64,000 nt of DNA from Bradyrhizobium cajani (GTDB lineage Bacteria; Pseudomonadota; Alphaproteobacteria; Rhizobiales; Xanthobacteraceae), in the NCBI RefSeq assembly GCF_009759665.1, contig NZ_WQNE01000015.1, positions 1 to 64,000 of the forward strand, read 5' to 3'. Each line of letters starts with the position of its first letter. The stretch's first letter is position 1. Of this stretch, positions 51,968-60,353 are shown piece by piece. Made by a program: the position numbers and the translations under genes. A model generated the notes under the pieces. That model did no database searches. It was not told where the DNA came from and was given only the letters and a program-made list of their open reading frames with translations.

Positions 51968-52774
51968 TCAGTAGCGCTCAGTCACGAAGTTCATGCCCTT
52001 CAGGCCGACTTGATCGTTGTAGCGGCCCTTGTTCGAGCGCTTCGGCAGCTTGATTTTGTTTTTCTTGATGCGCTTGTAGGGGATCGCGCTCAACAAGTGC
52101 GCGATGCAATTGAGCCGCGCCCGGCGCTTGTCGTCGGAGCGGATGATGTACCACGGCGCGTGCTTGGTGCTCGTCTTCTTGAGCATGACGTCGCGGGCCT
52201 TTGAATAGTCGTACCAACGCCGATAGGATTCCAGATCCATCGGGCTCAGCTTCCATTGCCGCACGGGATCGTCGATGCGCGCCTTGAACCGGCGCTCCTG
52301 CTCGTCCATCCCGACCTCGAGCCAGATCTTGATCAGGATGATGCCGCCGTCGATGACATATTGCTCCATCTGCGGACACAGCGCGAGAAAGCGGTCGCGC
52401 TCGGCGGGGGGAGAGAAGCCCATCACGTACTCGACGCCGGCGCGGTTGTACCAGCTCCGGTCGAAGATCACGATCTCACCGCCTGCGGGAAACCGTTCCA
52501 TGTAGCGCTGGAAGAAGAGCTGCGTCTTCTCACGGTCCGACGGGGCCGGCAGCGCGACCACGCGAAACACGCGTGGGCTGACCTTCTCCGTGATGGCCTT
52601 GATCGTTCCGCCTTTGCCGGCCGCATCGCGACCCTCGAACAGGACGATGACGCGGAGCTTGGTCTCCCTCACAAAGTCCTGGAGGTGGCAGAGCTCGACC
52701 TGGAGCTTCTCCAGCTCCTTCTCATAGTCCTTTCGCTTCATCCGTTCGGCGGCGCGCTCGTTCGCCATGCTCAT
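51968..52774 (-). CDS. ppk2: Polyphosphate kinase 2
   Basis: 268-residue PPK2-family enzyme. Walker A FEGRDAAGKGG, lid region RSWYNRAGVEYVMG, and the C-terminal KHAPWYIIRSDDKRRARLN stretch are intact. It transfers phosphate from polyphosphate to a nucleoside di- or monophosphate. Start ATG 52774 (MSMANERAAERM); a longer frame runs through the neighbouring gene. Encoded 2 bp after the next gene, under a shared FixK box, linking polyphosphate use to low oxygen. Confidence 0.92.
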   Translation of the reverse strand: MSMANERAAERMKRKDYEKELEKLQVELCHLQDFVRETKLRVIVLFEGRDAAGKGGTIKAITEKVSPRVFRVVALPAPSDREKTQLFFQRYMERFPAGGEIVIFDRSWYNRAGVEYVMGFSPPAERDRFLALCPQMEQYVIDGGIILIKIWLEVGMDEQERRFKARIDDPVRQWKLSPMDLESYRRWYDYSKARDVMLKKTSTKHAPWYIIRSDDKRRARLNCIAHLLSAIPYKRIKKNKIKLPKRSNKGRYNDQVGLKGMNFVTERY

Positions 52775-52776
52775 CG

Positions 52777-53232
52777 TCAATCGTCTCCCCAGGAAATGAT
52801 CACGCCGATGTCGCCGGGCACGCCGCCTGGAAAATCGATGATCTGGTAGGCGATGCGATAGCCGCGGGGCTTCAGATAATCGGTCCAGAGCTGGAAGATC
52901 TCCTTGGGGATGCCGGTCAACGTATTTTCCCAGCCCTTCTCCTGCTGGTTGATGGCGCGGCCCTTGTCCGTGGTGAGCGTATTGGGGAAGCGATAAACCT
53001 GGACCTGGGTCAGTCCGTTGCGGACAGCCCGCTGGATGATCGTCGCGGCGAGCTGGATTTTCTCCTCCTCGGTCTTTCCCGATGGTTTGCTCAACCGTTC
53101 GATCAGGGCATGCTTCTCGGCCTCGGCACTGGCGGCGAGGCGCGCATATTCTTCGGCTTTCTCGGCTTCCTTGAGCGCGGCTTCTTTCCGGATCTGGGTG
53201 GCATTGGGAATGAGATCGTCGAGGCCAGGCAT
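52777..53232 (-). CDS. Hypothetical protein, 151 residues, upstream of ppk2
   Basis: Soluble protein. The N-terminal third is a charged Ala/Glu/Lys helix (KEAALKEAEKAEEYARLAA), followed by an alpha/beta domain containing TQVQVYRFPNTLTTDKGRAI and ending RIAYQIIDFPGGVPGDIGVI. No catalytic motif recognised and no signal peptide. It is cotranscribed with ppk2, so a link with polyphosphate metabolism is plausible. Confidence 0.78.
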   Translation of the reverse strand: MPGLDDLIPNATQIRKEAALKEAEKAEEYARLAASAEAEKHALIERLSKPSGKTEEEKIQLAATIIQRAVRNGLTQVQVYRFPNTLTTDKGRAINQQEKGWENTLTGIPKEIFQLWTDYLKPRGYRIAYQIIDFPGGVPGDIGVIISWGDD

Positions 53233-53303
53233 GGCTGCGGCTCCTGAGGGGCGATGAGGCGGTTCGATCTTTGCGGAAGCTAGGTCCGGTGGGGGGCATT
53301 CCC

Positions 53304-53317
53304 TTGATTCAAATCAA
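53304..53317. promoter_or_regulatory. FixK/FNR box TTGATTCAAATCAA shared by divergent operons
   Basis: Fully consensus half-sites. Class II start points: near 53269 (minus, 37 bp before ATG 53232) and 53352 (plus, 38 bp before GTG 53390). Confidence 0.82.
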
Positions 53318-53389
53318 CCAAATCTCGGACCTGCCCGCTCACTGTGCCGCAGGCACTCTGTGCGAGGCGCGTCCTGACGGGAGAGACAC

Positions 53390-53821
53390 GTGAACGACCA
53401 GCTTCATCCGATGGGCCCCCATCATCTGCCGTTCTATCTCGCGCCGGGAAGCGGGACCGATACGCTGACGTTGGTGATGGGCGTGTTCCTGGTCGGGACC
53501 CTGCTCTGGGTCGGCACGCTCTATTGGAAGCTGCACAGCCTGCCGGAGCGGATGGCGCACAAGTCGCAGAAGCTCCAGTTCGAGTTGGTCGCCGTGCTCG
53601 GCCTGATCTCGCTGTTCACGCACATGCACATCTTCTGGGTCGCGGGCCTCCTGCTCGCATTGATCGATATCCCGGATTTCGGCACGCCGCTGCGCAGCAT
53701 CGCCGATTCCGTCGAGAAGATCGCCGACGCTGCACCGGGGGAAGGCGCCGAGCCGCCTTCGGCAACCCCGCCGCCGACGGACAGGCCGGATATCGCCAGG
53801 AAGGAGCACAGCCATGCTTGA
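53390..53821 (+). CDS. DUF3302-like inner-membrane protein (YiaW/YibI type)
   Basis: 143-residue protein with two hydrophobic spans (TLTLVMGVFLVGTLLWVGTLYW and LVAVLGLISLFTHMHIFWVAGLLLALI) and a Pro/Ala-rich C-terminal tail. The second span resembles the DUF3302 core GW-SLFT-H-IWPF. In enterobacteria DUF3302 proteins are paired with an HlyD-family partner, as here (8 bp overlap). Start GTG 53390 after GGGAGAG. Function unknown, presumably an envelope export accessory. Confidence 0.65.
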   Translation: MNDQLHPMGPHHLPFYLAPGSGTDTLTLVMGVFLVGTLLWVGTLYWKLHSLPERMAHKSQKLQFELVAVLGLISLFTHMHIFWVAGLLLALIDIPDFGTPLRSIADSVEKIADAAPGEGAEPPSATPPPTDRPDIARKEHSHA

Positions 53822-55046
53822 GCTCATGATTTGCTCCCTGGTGACGATCCTGCCCGATTACCTTTACCGGCGATACGTCCAGGGCAAGCGCTTCGGCAAG
53901 GAGATCACGTTCTTTTCGATCTGGTATGAGCTCCGCTGGGGCATCACCGCCTGCCTGATGCTGACGGTGTCGCTGATCACCATGATCTTCTACTTCCACC
54001 CGTCCACGTCGTCCGCGACGCTCTATTTCCGCACCGTGCCGATCCTGCCCGAGGGCTCGGGCCGTGTCGCAGACGTCAAGGTCGGCTTCACCGCCCCCGT
54101 GAAGAAGGGCGACGTGCTGTTCACGCTCGACAGCTCGAAACAGCAGGCTGCGGCAGAGACCGCCAAGCGAAAGGTCGCGGAGGTCGATGCCGCCATGCAG
54201 ACGGCACAGGCGGACGTCGTCAAGGCGGAAGCGCAGATCGGGGAGGCGAAAGCCAACTACCAGCAGGCCAAGGACGAGCTCGAGGTCAAGACCGAGCTCC
54301 AGCGCCGCAATCCCGGCATCGTCCCGCAGCGCGACATCGAGAAGCTTCAGGTCCTGGTCGATCAGCGCCAGGCCGGCATCGACGCCGCGAGTGCCGCAAA
54401 ACAAGCAGCAAGCCTACAGGTATCGGTACTGCTTCCGGCGCAGAAGGCCAGCGCCGAAGCTGCGCTTGACCAGGCCCAGGTCGACCTCGACAAGACCATT
54501 GTCCGGGCCGGCGTCGACGGGCGGGTCGAGCAATTCCTGGTCCGGCCCGGCGATGTCGTCAACCAGCTGATGCGTCCGGCGGGCGTCCTCATTCCGGAGG
54601 GCGCTGGCCGGAAGGCGCTTCAGGCCGGTTTCGGTCAGATCGAGGCGCAGGTGATGAAGACGGGCATGGTGGCCGAGGCGACCTGCATCTCAAAGCCCTG
54701 GATCATCATCCCCATGGTGATCACGACCGTCCAGGACTACATCGCCGCCGGACAATTCCGCTCCGGCGAGCAGTTGATCGATCCGCAGAACGCCGTCCGC
54801 CCTGGCACGATCCTGGTATTTCTGGAGCCGCTCTACAAGGGCGGCCTCGACGGCGTGACGCCGGGCAGTAGCTGCATCGTCAATGCCTACACCAGCAATC
54901 ACGAGGAAATCTCGGCGAAGGACACACCGACCAGCCGAAAGATCGTGCTCCACGTCGTCGACGGCGTCGGCCTCGTGCATGCGCTTCTGCTGCGGATCCA
55001 GGCGCTGTTGCTGCCGATCCAGACGCTCGTGTTGAGCGGTCATTGA
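53814..55046 (+). CDS. HlyD-family membrane-fusion protein (YibH/YiaV type)
   Basis: 410-residue periplasmic adaptor anchored by one N-terminal span (GITACLMLTVSLITMIFYF, about 43-62). Biotinyl-lipoyl-like halves (SGRVADVKVGFTAPVKKGDVLFTLD and later VDGRVEQFLVRPGDVV) flank a long coiled-coil hairpin (about 105-230). No ABC or MFS transporter is encoded beside it, only the DUF3302 partner, so the energised component is unknown. Confidence 0.87.
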   Translation: MLELMICSLVTILPDYLYRRYVQGKRFGKEITFFSIWYELRWGITACLMLTVSLITMIFYFHPSTSSATLYFRTVPILPEGSGRVADVKVGFTAPVKKGDVLFTLDSSKQQAAAETAKRKVAEVDAAMQTAQADVVKAEAQIGEAKANYQQAKDELEVKTELQRRNPGIVPQRDIEKLQVLVDQRQAGIDAASAAKQAASLQVSVLLPAQKASAEAALDQAQVDLDKTIVRAGVDGRVEQFLVRPGDVVNQLMRPAGVLIPEGAGRKALQAGFGQIEAQVMKTGMVAEATCISKPWIIIPMVITTVQDYIAAGQFRSGEQLIDPQNAVRPGTILVFLEPLYKGGLDGVTPGSSCIVNAYTSNHEEISAKDTPTSRKIVLHVVDGVGLVHALLLRIQALLLPIQTLVLSGH

Positions 55047-55068
55047 ACGGCTAGGAAGGGGTGACGAC

Positions 55069-55479
55069 ATGGGCTCACGGAAGGTCGTCGTGCTCGGTGC
55101 GACTCTGGTTTCGCTGATCCTTCTGGGCGGCAGCGCCAAAGCTCTCGACCTCAACGGTGCGTGGGTCAGCGATGCCGACAATTGCACCAAGGTGTTCGCG
55201 CGGAAGGGGGCGCAGCTCGGCTTCACCGACATGTCGGACGTCTATGGCGGCGGTTTCATCGTCGACGGCGATCAGATCGTCGGCAAGTTCGCACGCTGCA
55301 GGATCAGGGCCAGGAAGGACACCGGACCGAACGTCAACCTGATCGCCTCCTGCGCGACCGACATGATGCTCTCGAGCGTCCAGTTCAGCCTGAAGGAGCT
55401 GGATGCAAATAGCCTCATTCGGCTGTTCCCGGGCATGGAGGACATGGAGATCCGCTATCACCGATGCGCGGCGCCTTAG
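55069..55479 (+). CDS. Exported hypothetical protein, 136 residues
   Basis: Signal peptide MGSRKVVVLGATLVSLILLGG, cut near AKALD. The mature part begins with LDLNGAWVSDADNCTKVF, a start seen in small lipocalin-like periplasmic proteins, and contains four cysteines (NC, RC, SCA, HRC) that could form disulfides. It follows the HlyD gene by 22 bp. Function unknown. Confidence 0.75.
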   Translation: MGSRKVVVLGATLVSLILLGGSAKALDLNGAWVSDADNCTKVFARKGAQLGFTDMSDVYGGGFIVDGDQIVGKFARCRIRARKDTGPNVNLIASCATDMMLSSVQFSLKELDANSLIRLFPGMEDMEIRYHRCAAP

Positions 55480-55604
55480 CATTGTTTGCGGTCGGCATGG
55501 TGCTGCCGCTGGCTGCTGAGGCGAGGCCTTGCGGGCTGTCCGTCCTCCGCATTTCGCGCTAGGATTGTCCGGAAAGCAGCCGTTGAAAGCTGCGAGGATG
55601 GAGC

Positions 55605-57497
55605 ATGAGAGGACGGCGCACGTCCACTGACTCGGTCGGGCCCTGGCCGGCCGCATTGTTGTGCCTGGGCCTGTTCGTTGCCATGTGCGTTTCGCCTGAA
55701 CGAGCGGGCGCCGTCGAGCGGAGCCTGCGCGGCGAGCTCAAGCGCGTGCTGGTGCTGCATTCCTTCGGCCGCGAGTTTCGGCCGTGGAGCGAGTATGCGC
55801 GCGACATCAAGTCCGAGCTCGAGCGGCAATCGCCCTGGCCGCTCGACATCCAGGAGCATGCGCTGCTCACGGCGCGTTTCAACAATCCCGGTCCCGAGGC
55901 GCCATTCGTCGAGTATCTGCACTCGCTCTACCAGGGCGCACAGCCCGACATCGTATTGAGCATCGGCGCTCCGGCCGCCCGGTTCGTGCAGCGATACCGC
56001 GCGAGACTTTTCCCCGACACGCCGTTGATTCTGTCCGCGGTCGAGTACCGCCTGATCAACCGCGCCGATCTCACCGACAACGACGTCGTCGTGGCGATCC
56101 GCAACGATTTCGTGGCCGCATTCGGCAACATCCTTCAGCTCCTGCCGGACACCAGGATGGTCGCGGTCGTGATCGGCGCCTCGCCGCTCGAGAAGTTCTG
56201 GCTGGAGGAGGTGAAGCGGGAGCTGAAACCTTTCGGCGAGCGGCTCGAGCTCGTCTGGTTTTCGGACTTGTCATTCGAGGAGATATTGAAACGCGCATCG
56301 AATCTGCCGCCGCACTCCGCGCTGTTCTGGGGGCTGATGTCGGTCGATGCGGCCGGGGTCGTCCACGAGAGCGACATCGCCCTGCGCAGCCTGCATGCCG
56401 TCGCGAATGCTCCGATCTTTTCCTATCAGGAGCCGTTCTTCGGCGGCAGCGCCGTCGGCGGCCCGATGCACTCGGTCGCGGAAACGAGTTCGAGGACCGT
56501 GAGTGCCGCGATCCGCATACTGGGCGGCGAAAAACCGGCGAGCATCAATTATGAGCCGCTCAGCTTCGGGCCGCCGAGATATGATTGGCGGGAATTGCAG
56601 CGCTGGGGCATCAGCGAGAGTCGTTTGCCTCCCGGCAGCGAAATCCGGTATCGCGAATCGAATGCCTGGGAACGTTATCGCTGGCAGATGTTGCTGATCA
56701 CATCCGTATTCCTGGTGCAGGCGGGTCTCATCAGCGGGTTGCTGCACGAGCGCCGCCGCCGCCGGCTCGCCGAAGTGGAGTCGCGCCAGCGGCTTGCAGA
56801 GCTTGCCCATGTCAACCGCTATTCGGCCGTCGGCGAACTGACGACGTCGATTGCGCACGAATTGAACCAGCCGCTCGGATCCATCCTGACCAACGCCGAG
56901 ACGGCCGAGCTCATGCTCAAGGCCGCATCGCCGGACCTCGACGAGATCCGGCAGATCCTCGCCGACATCAGGCGCGACGATCAGCGGGCAAGCGAGGTGA
57001 TCCGCAGGCTGCGCAGCGTCCTGAAGAAGACGCCGTTCGAGGTCAGGGATATCGAGCTCAACGACACGGTGCGGGAGGTGATCGGCCTGGTGACTGCCCT
57101 GGCCCACGGGCGCCGTGTCGCGTTGACCTATATGCCTGCCTCCGCCGATCTGCACGTCAAGGGCGATCCCGTGCAACTTCAGCAGGTCATCCTCAACCTG
57201 ATCATCAATGCGATGGATGCGGTCTCGGACGCCGACGTGAAAAAGCGGGAGGTCTTTGTATCGACCGCACGCACCGGCAATCAGGCCGAGATCAGAATTT
57301 CCGATACCGGTCCGGGGATCGATTCCGCCGATCTTGGCAGTGTCTTCGATCCGTTCTTCACGACCAAGCCGCAAGGCATGGGCATGGGACTTGCGATTGC
57401 GCGGACCATCGTCGAGGCCCATCACGGCACGATCGCCGCCACCAACCTGCTATCGGGCGGCGCACTGTTCACGATCAAGCTGCCGATCATCCGCTGA
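55605..57497 (+). CDS. Sensor histidine kinase with periplasmic ABC_sub_bind-type sensor domain
   Basis: 630-residue membrane kinase. A hydrophobic N-terminal segment (about 9-30) is followed by a periplasmic domain (about 42-340) resembling the ABC substrate-binding family also found in the gene at 57583. One span lies at about 360-380. The HisKA motif carries His418 (SIAHELNQPLGSILTNAE) and the HATPase domain has intact N, G1 (DTGPGI) and G2 (GMGMGLAI) boxes. No receiver or PAS domain. Likely partners are the FixJ-type regulators at 46.4 and 47.2 kb, an inference. Confidence 0.9.
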   Translation: MRGRRTSTDSVGPWPAALLCLGLFVAMCVSPERAGAVERSLRGELKRVLVLHSFGREFRPWSEYARDIKSELERQSPWPLDIQEHALLTARFNNPGPEAPFVEYLHSLYQGAQPDIVLSIGAPAARFVQRYRARLFPDTPLILSAVEYRLINRADLTDNDVVVAIRNDFVAAFGNILQLLPDTRMVAVVIGASPLEKFWLEEVKRELKPFGERLELVWFSDLSFEEILKRASNLPPHSALFWGLMSVDAAGVVHESDIALRSLHAVANAPIFSYQEPFFGGSAVGGPMHSVAETSSRTVSAAIRILGGEKPASINYEPLSFGPPRYDWRELQRWGISESRLPPGSEIRYRESNAWERYRWQMLLITSVFLVQAGLISGLLHERRRRRLAEVESRQRLAELAHVNRYSAVGELTTSIAHELNQPLGSILTNAETAELMLKAASPDLDEIRQILADIRRDDQRASEVIRRLRSVLKKTPFEVRDIELNDTVREVIGLVTALAHGRRVALTYMPASADLHVKGDPVQLQQVILNLIINAMDAVSDADVKKREVFVSTARTGNQAEIRISDTGPGIDSADLGSVFDPFFTTKPQGMGMGLAIARTIVEAHHGTIAATNLLSGGALFTIKLPIIR

Positions 57498-57508
57498 CCG
57501 CCGGTATC

Positions 57509-57522
57509 TTGATCTTGATCAA
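57509..57522. promoter_or_regulatory. FixK/FNR box TTGATCTTGATCAA
   Basis: Fully consensus half-sites, 12 bp after the histidine-kinase stop. The class II start point near 57557 is 26 bp before ATG 57583. Confidence 0.82.
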
Positions 57523-57582
57523 GACTTCAGATTCGGCAAGGCCGTTTCCTCTCGCAGTTGCGTGGGGGATTGGCGGGTGGCC

Positions 57583-58563
57583 ATGAGACGCCGTGAGTTC
57601 ATGTTGCTGGCGGGCGCGGTGGCTGCGTTTCCGGTCGTGACGACAGCCCAGGACAGGGTGCCGTTCGTCGGCGTGCTGACCGGCAATGTCGCCGGCGATC
57701 CCGGTGCGCAGATGCGTGTCGACGCCTTTCAGCAGGGGCTCGCCGATCTCGGCTGGATCGCCAATCAGAACTACCGGCTCGAAGTGCGCTGGCCCGGCCC
57801 CAATCCGGCGCGGCAGCAACTGGAGGCCCTCGAGCTCGTGGCGGCCGCGCCGGACGTGCTGTTTTCGACCAGTACGGGAACGACGCGGGCACTCCGCGAT
57901 GCAACGCAGCGGATTCCCATCGTCTTCGTGGGGCTCTCCGATCCGGTCGGGACCGGCCTCGTCGCCAATCTGGCGCGGCCGACCGGAAATCTCACCGGCT
58001 TCTCGCTCTACGAGCACTCGATGAGTGGAAAGTGGCTCGGACTGCTCAAGGACATGGTGCCGGCCATGACCCACGCGTCGCTTCTGTTCAATCCGGACTC
58101 GGCACCTTATGCGCCGTTCTATCTTGGTGCCGCGCATCAGATGGAGGCCCGTCTGGGCCTGAAAGTCGGCGCCGCCAGTGTCCGAAGTGGCGCCGAGATC
58201 GCTGCGACCATCGAGACGGCGGCACGCGAGGGGAGCGGCATCGTCGTGCTGCCCGACGGCGGATTTTTCGGCACGCAGAGCGCAGCAACGATCGCGTTGC
58301 TCGCACAGCGCCGGGTGCCGGCGATCTTTGCGGTGCGCTTCTATGCAGCGAACGGCGGGCTGATGTCCTACGGCGCCGATCTCACCCAGCAGTTTCGCGA
58401 CGGAGCCGGTTATGTCGATCGCCTTCTGCGCGGCGCCGACATCCGCGCGCTTCCGGTGCAATTCGCCACCCGGTTCGAGCTCGTCATCAACATGAGAGCG
58501 GCCAATGCCCTCGGGCTGACCGTACCCGGCCGGCTCTTGATGGAAGCCGAACTGATCGAGTGA
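57583..58563 (+). CDS. ABC transporter substrate-binding protein (ABC_sub_bind family)
   Basis: 326-residue exported binding protein of the YtrF/PF04392-like type. N-terminus MRRREFMLLAGAVAAFP with a twin-Arg-like start, as often seen in this rhizobial family. The core runs from VPFVGVLTGNVAGDPGAQ to a C-terminal VPGRLLMEAELIE. A longer in-frame extension inside the kinase gene is rejected. No permease or ATPase is encoded nearby, so it may present a ligand to the kinase upstream rather than to a transporter. Confidence 0.85.
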   Translation: MRRREFMLLAGAVAAFPVVTTAQDRVPFVGVLTGNVAGDPGAQMRVDAFQQGLADLGWIANQNYRLEVRWPGPNPARQQLEALELVAAAPDVLFSTSTGTTRALRDATQRIPIVFVGLSDPVGTGLVANLARPTGNLTGFSLYEHSMSGKWLGLLKDMVPAMTHASLLFNPDSAPYAPFYLGAAHQMEARLGLKVGAASVRSGAEIAATIETAAREGSGIVVLPDGGFFGTQSAATIALLAQRRVPAIFAVRFYAANGGLMSYGADLTQQFRDGAGYVDRLLRGADIRALPVQFATRFELVINMRAANALGLTVPGRLLMEAELIE

Positions 58564-58604
58564 AGAAGAACTCTTGCGTCGCGGCAACGGGCCGCGCCGT
58601 TTCG

Positions 58605-58618
58605 TTGATCTCGATCAA
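58605..58618. promoter_or_regulatory. FixK/FNR box TTGATCTCGATCAA
   Basis: Fully consensus, perfect palindrome on the half-sites. The class II start point near 58653 is 21 bp before ATG 58674. Confidence 0.82.
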
Positions 58619-58673
58619 CGAACACCGGTGTCGCGGCCCGATCTTCCCGACTGGAAGTCGAAGGGAGGACGTG

Positions 58674-60353
58674 ATGTTTCGCTGCGGCAAGACCTTGATG
58701 GCGCTTTCGCTCGTCATGGCGATCCCGATCGCTGCGACGGCGCAGACCCCCACGCCGACGCCCCCGAGCACGCAGGCGCAGCCGGCTAGTTCGGCGGCGC
58801 CCGTGGCCGAGCTCCTGAAACCCGAGCAGCTCGAGGCCCTGGTTGCGCCGATCGCGCTCTATCCCGACGAGCTCTTGGCCAATGTGCTGGCCGCCTCGAC
58901 CTATCCGCTCGAAGTGGTGCAGGCCGACCGCTGGCTGAAGGAGCGCAAGACCCTCAAGGGCGATGCGCTGAAGACGGAGGTGGACAAGCAGGGCTGGGAC
59001 GACAGCGTCAAGGCGCTCGCCAGCACCGCCGAAGTTCTGACCATGATGAACGACCAGCTTGAATGGACCAAGAAGCTCGGCGATGCCTTTCTCGCCCAGC
59101 AGCCCGACGTGATGGACGCGATCCAGCGCCTGCGCAGCAAGGCCTACGACAACAAGAAACTGGTCACCACCAAGCAGCAGAAGGTCAGCGTCCAGACCCA
59201 GGAGGGCAAGCAGGTCGTCGTGATCCAGCAGGCCGATCCCGCCGCGCTGTATGTGCCGTATTACGATCCGGCGACGGTCTACGGCACCTGGCCCTATGCG
59301 GAGTATCCGCCATATTATTGGGGCTATCCCTCCTATATCGGCGCCGGAATGGTCGCGGCCGGCCTCGCCTTTGGCACGGCCTGGGCCATCGGGCGCTGGG
59401 GCAATTACTGGGGCGGCGGCTGCAACTGGGGCAACCGCAACGTCTACGTCAATCACCGCACCACGAATATTGGCAACGGCTGGCAGCACAATCCCGCGCA
59501 TCGCCAGGGTGTGCGCTACAACAACACCAACGTCCAGCAGCGCTTCGGCAACAACAATATCAAGGCCGGCGCGTCGGACCGGATGGATTTCCGCGGCCGC
59601 GACGGCAACCAGGTGCTGCGCCCGGATCAGGGAGCACGTGATCGGGCTGGGGATCGGGCAGGCGATCGTGCGGGAGATCGCGCGGGTGACCGTGCCGGAG
59701 ATCGGGGTGATCGTGCCGGCAATCGTGGCGATCGGCCCGGCGGTGGCGACCGCGCTGGTGCCGGAGATCGCGCCAAGGGCGGCGGTGACCGGGCGAAAGG
59801 TGGCGGCGATCGCGCCAAGGCTGCCAACCGTGCCGGCGGCGGTGCGGCTACCCGTGGCGGTGGTGGCAATCGCGGCGGCGCGATGAACGTTTCCTCCGGC
59901 CGATCGGCGGCCGCAGCATCGGCGCGCGGACGAGCCAGCATGGCGAGCATGCCGCGCGGCGGCGGCGGACCGAGCTTCGCCGGACGTGGTGGCGGTGGTG
60001 GCATGGCGATGCGCGGCGGTGGAGGCGGCGGCTTCCGCGGTGGCGGCGGAGGAGGCGGCTTCCGCGGCGGTGGTGGCGGTGGCCGACGTTCCGACATCGC
60101 TTTGAAGCACGATGTCGTCTTGCTTGGACACCTCGCCAGCGGCCTCGGCTACTACCGCTTCAGCTATATCGGCAGCGACAAGGCCTATGTCGGCGTGATG
60201 GCGCAGGAGGTCGAGCAGGTCGTGCCCGATGCAGTGACCCGCGGCAGCGATGGCTACCTGCGTGTCCACTATCAAAAGCTCGGGCTGAAATTTCGCACCT
60301 ACCACGATTGGGTCGCTGGCGGCGCGAAGATCCCTGCGGAGGTGACGCCATGA
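58674..60353 (+). CDS. DUF3300 protein with Gly/Arg repeats and C-terminal S74-type chaperone domain
   Basis: 559-residue exported protein. Start ATG 58674 after AAGGGAGGA; signal peptide to ATAQ near residue 24. DUF3300 domain (about 45-300: LVAPIALYPDELLANVLAASTYP, VQTQEGKQVVVIQQADPAALYVP). Then a repetitive region of RAGD-type and GGGDRAK units (about 320-390) and glycine-rich stretches (about 425-470). The last ~87 residues (SDIALKHDVVLLGHL, AYVGVMAQEVEQVVPDAV) resemble the Peptidase_S74 intramolecular chaperone of phage tail spikes, with the Ser473-Lys478 dyad spacing kept. Likely a surface or periplasmic structural protein. Confidence 0.85.
   Translation: MFRCGKTLMALSLVMAIPIAATAQTPTPTPPSTQAQPASSAAPVAELLKPEQLEALVAPIALYPDELLANVLAASTYPLEVVQADRWLKERKTLKGDALKTEVDKQGWDDSVKALASTAEVLTMMNDQLEWTKKLGDAFLAQQPDVMDAIQRLRSKAYDNKKLVTTKQQKVSVQTQEGKQVVVIQQADPAALYVPYYDPATVYGTWPYAEYPPYYWGYPSYIGAGMVAAGLAFGTAWAIGRWGNYWGGGCNWGNRNVYVNHRTTNIGNGWQHNPAHRQGVRYNNTNVQQRFGNNNIKAGASDRMDFRGRDGNQVLRPDQGARDRAGDRAGDRAGDRAGDRAGDRGDRAGNRGDRPGGGDRAGAGDRAKGGGDRAKGGGDRAKAANRAGGGAATRGGGGNRGGAMNVSSGRSAAAASARGRASMASMPRGGGGPSFAGRGGGGGMAMRGGGGGGFRGGGGGGGFRGGGGGGRRSDIALKHDVVLLGHLASGLGYYRFSYIGSDKAYVGVMAQEVEQVVPDAVTRGSDGYLRVHYQKLGLKFRTYHDWVAGGAKIPAEVTP
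59630..60085 (+). repeat. Low-complexity Arg-Ala-Gly-Asp and poly-Gly coding repeats
   Basis: Five tandem four-codon GDRA units near 59640-59700, then GGGDRAK units, an Ala/Ser segment, and GGGGGFRGGGGG stretches up to 60085. Slippage-prone; copy number may vary among strains and assemblies. Confidence 0.8.

Noticed and set aside
59627..60097. Minus-strand Pro/Arg/Ser-rich frame
   Set aside because: Complement of Gly/Arg/Asp repeats in the DUF3300 gene; low complexity only.
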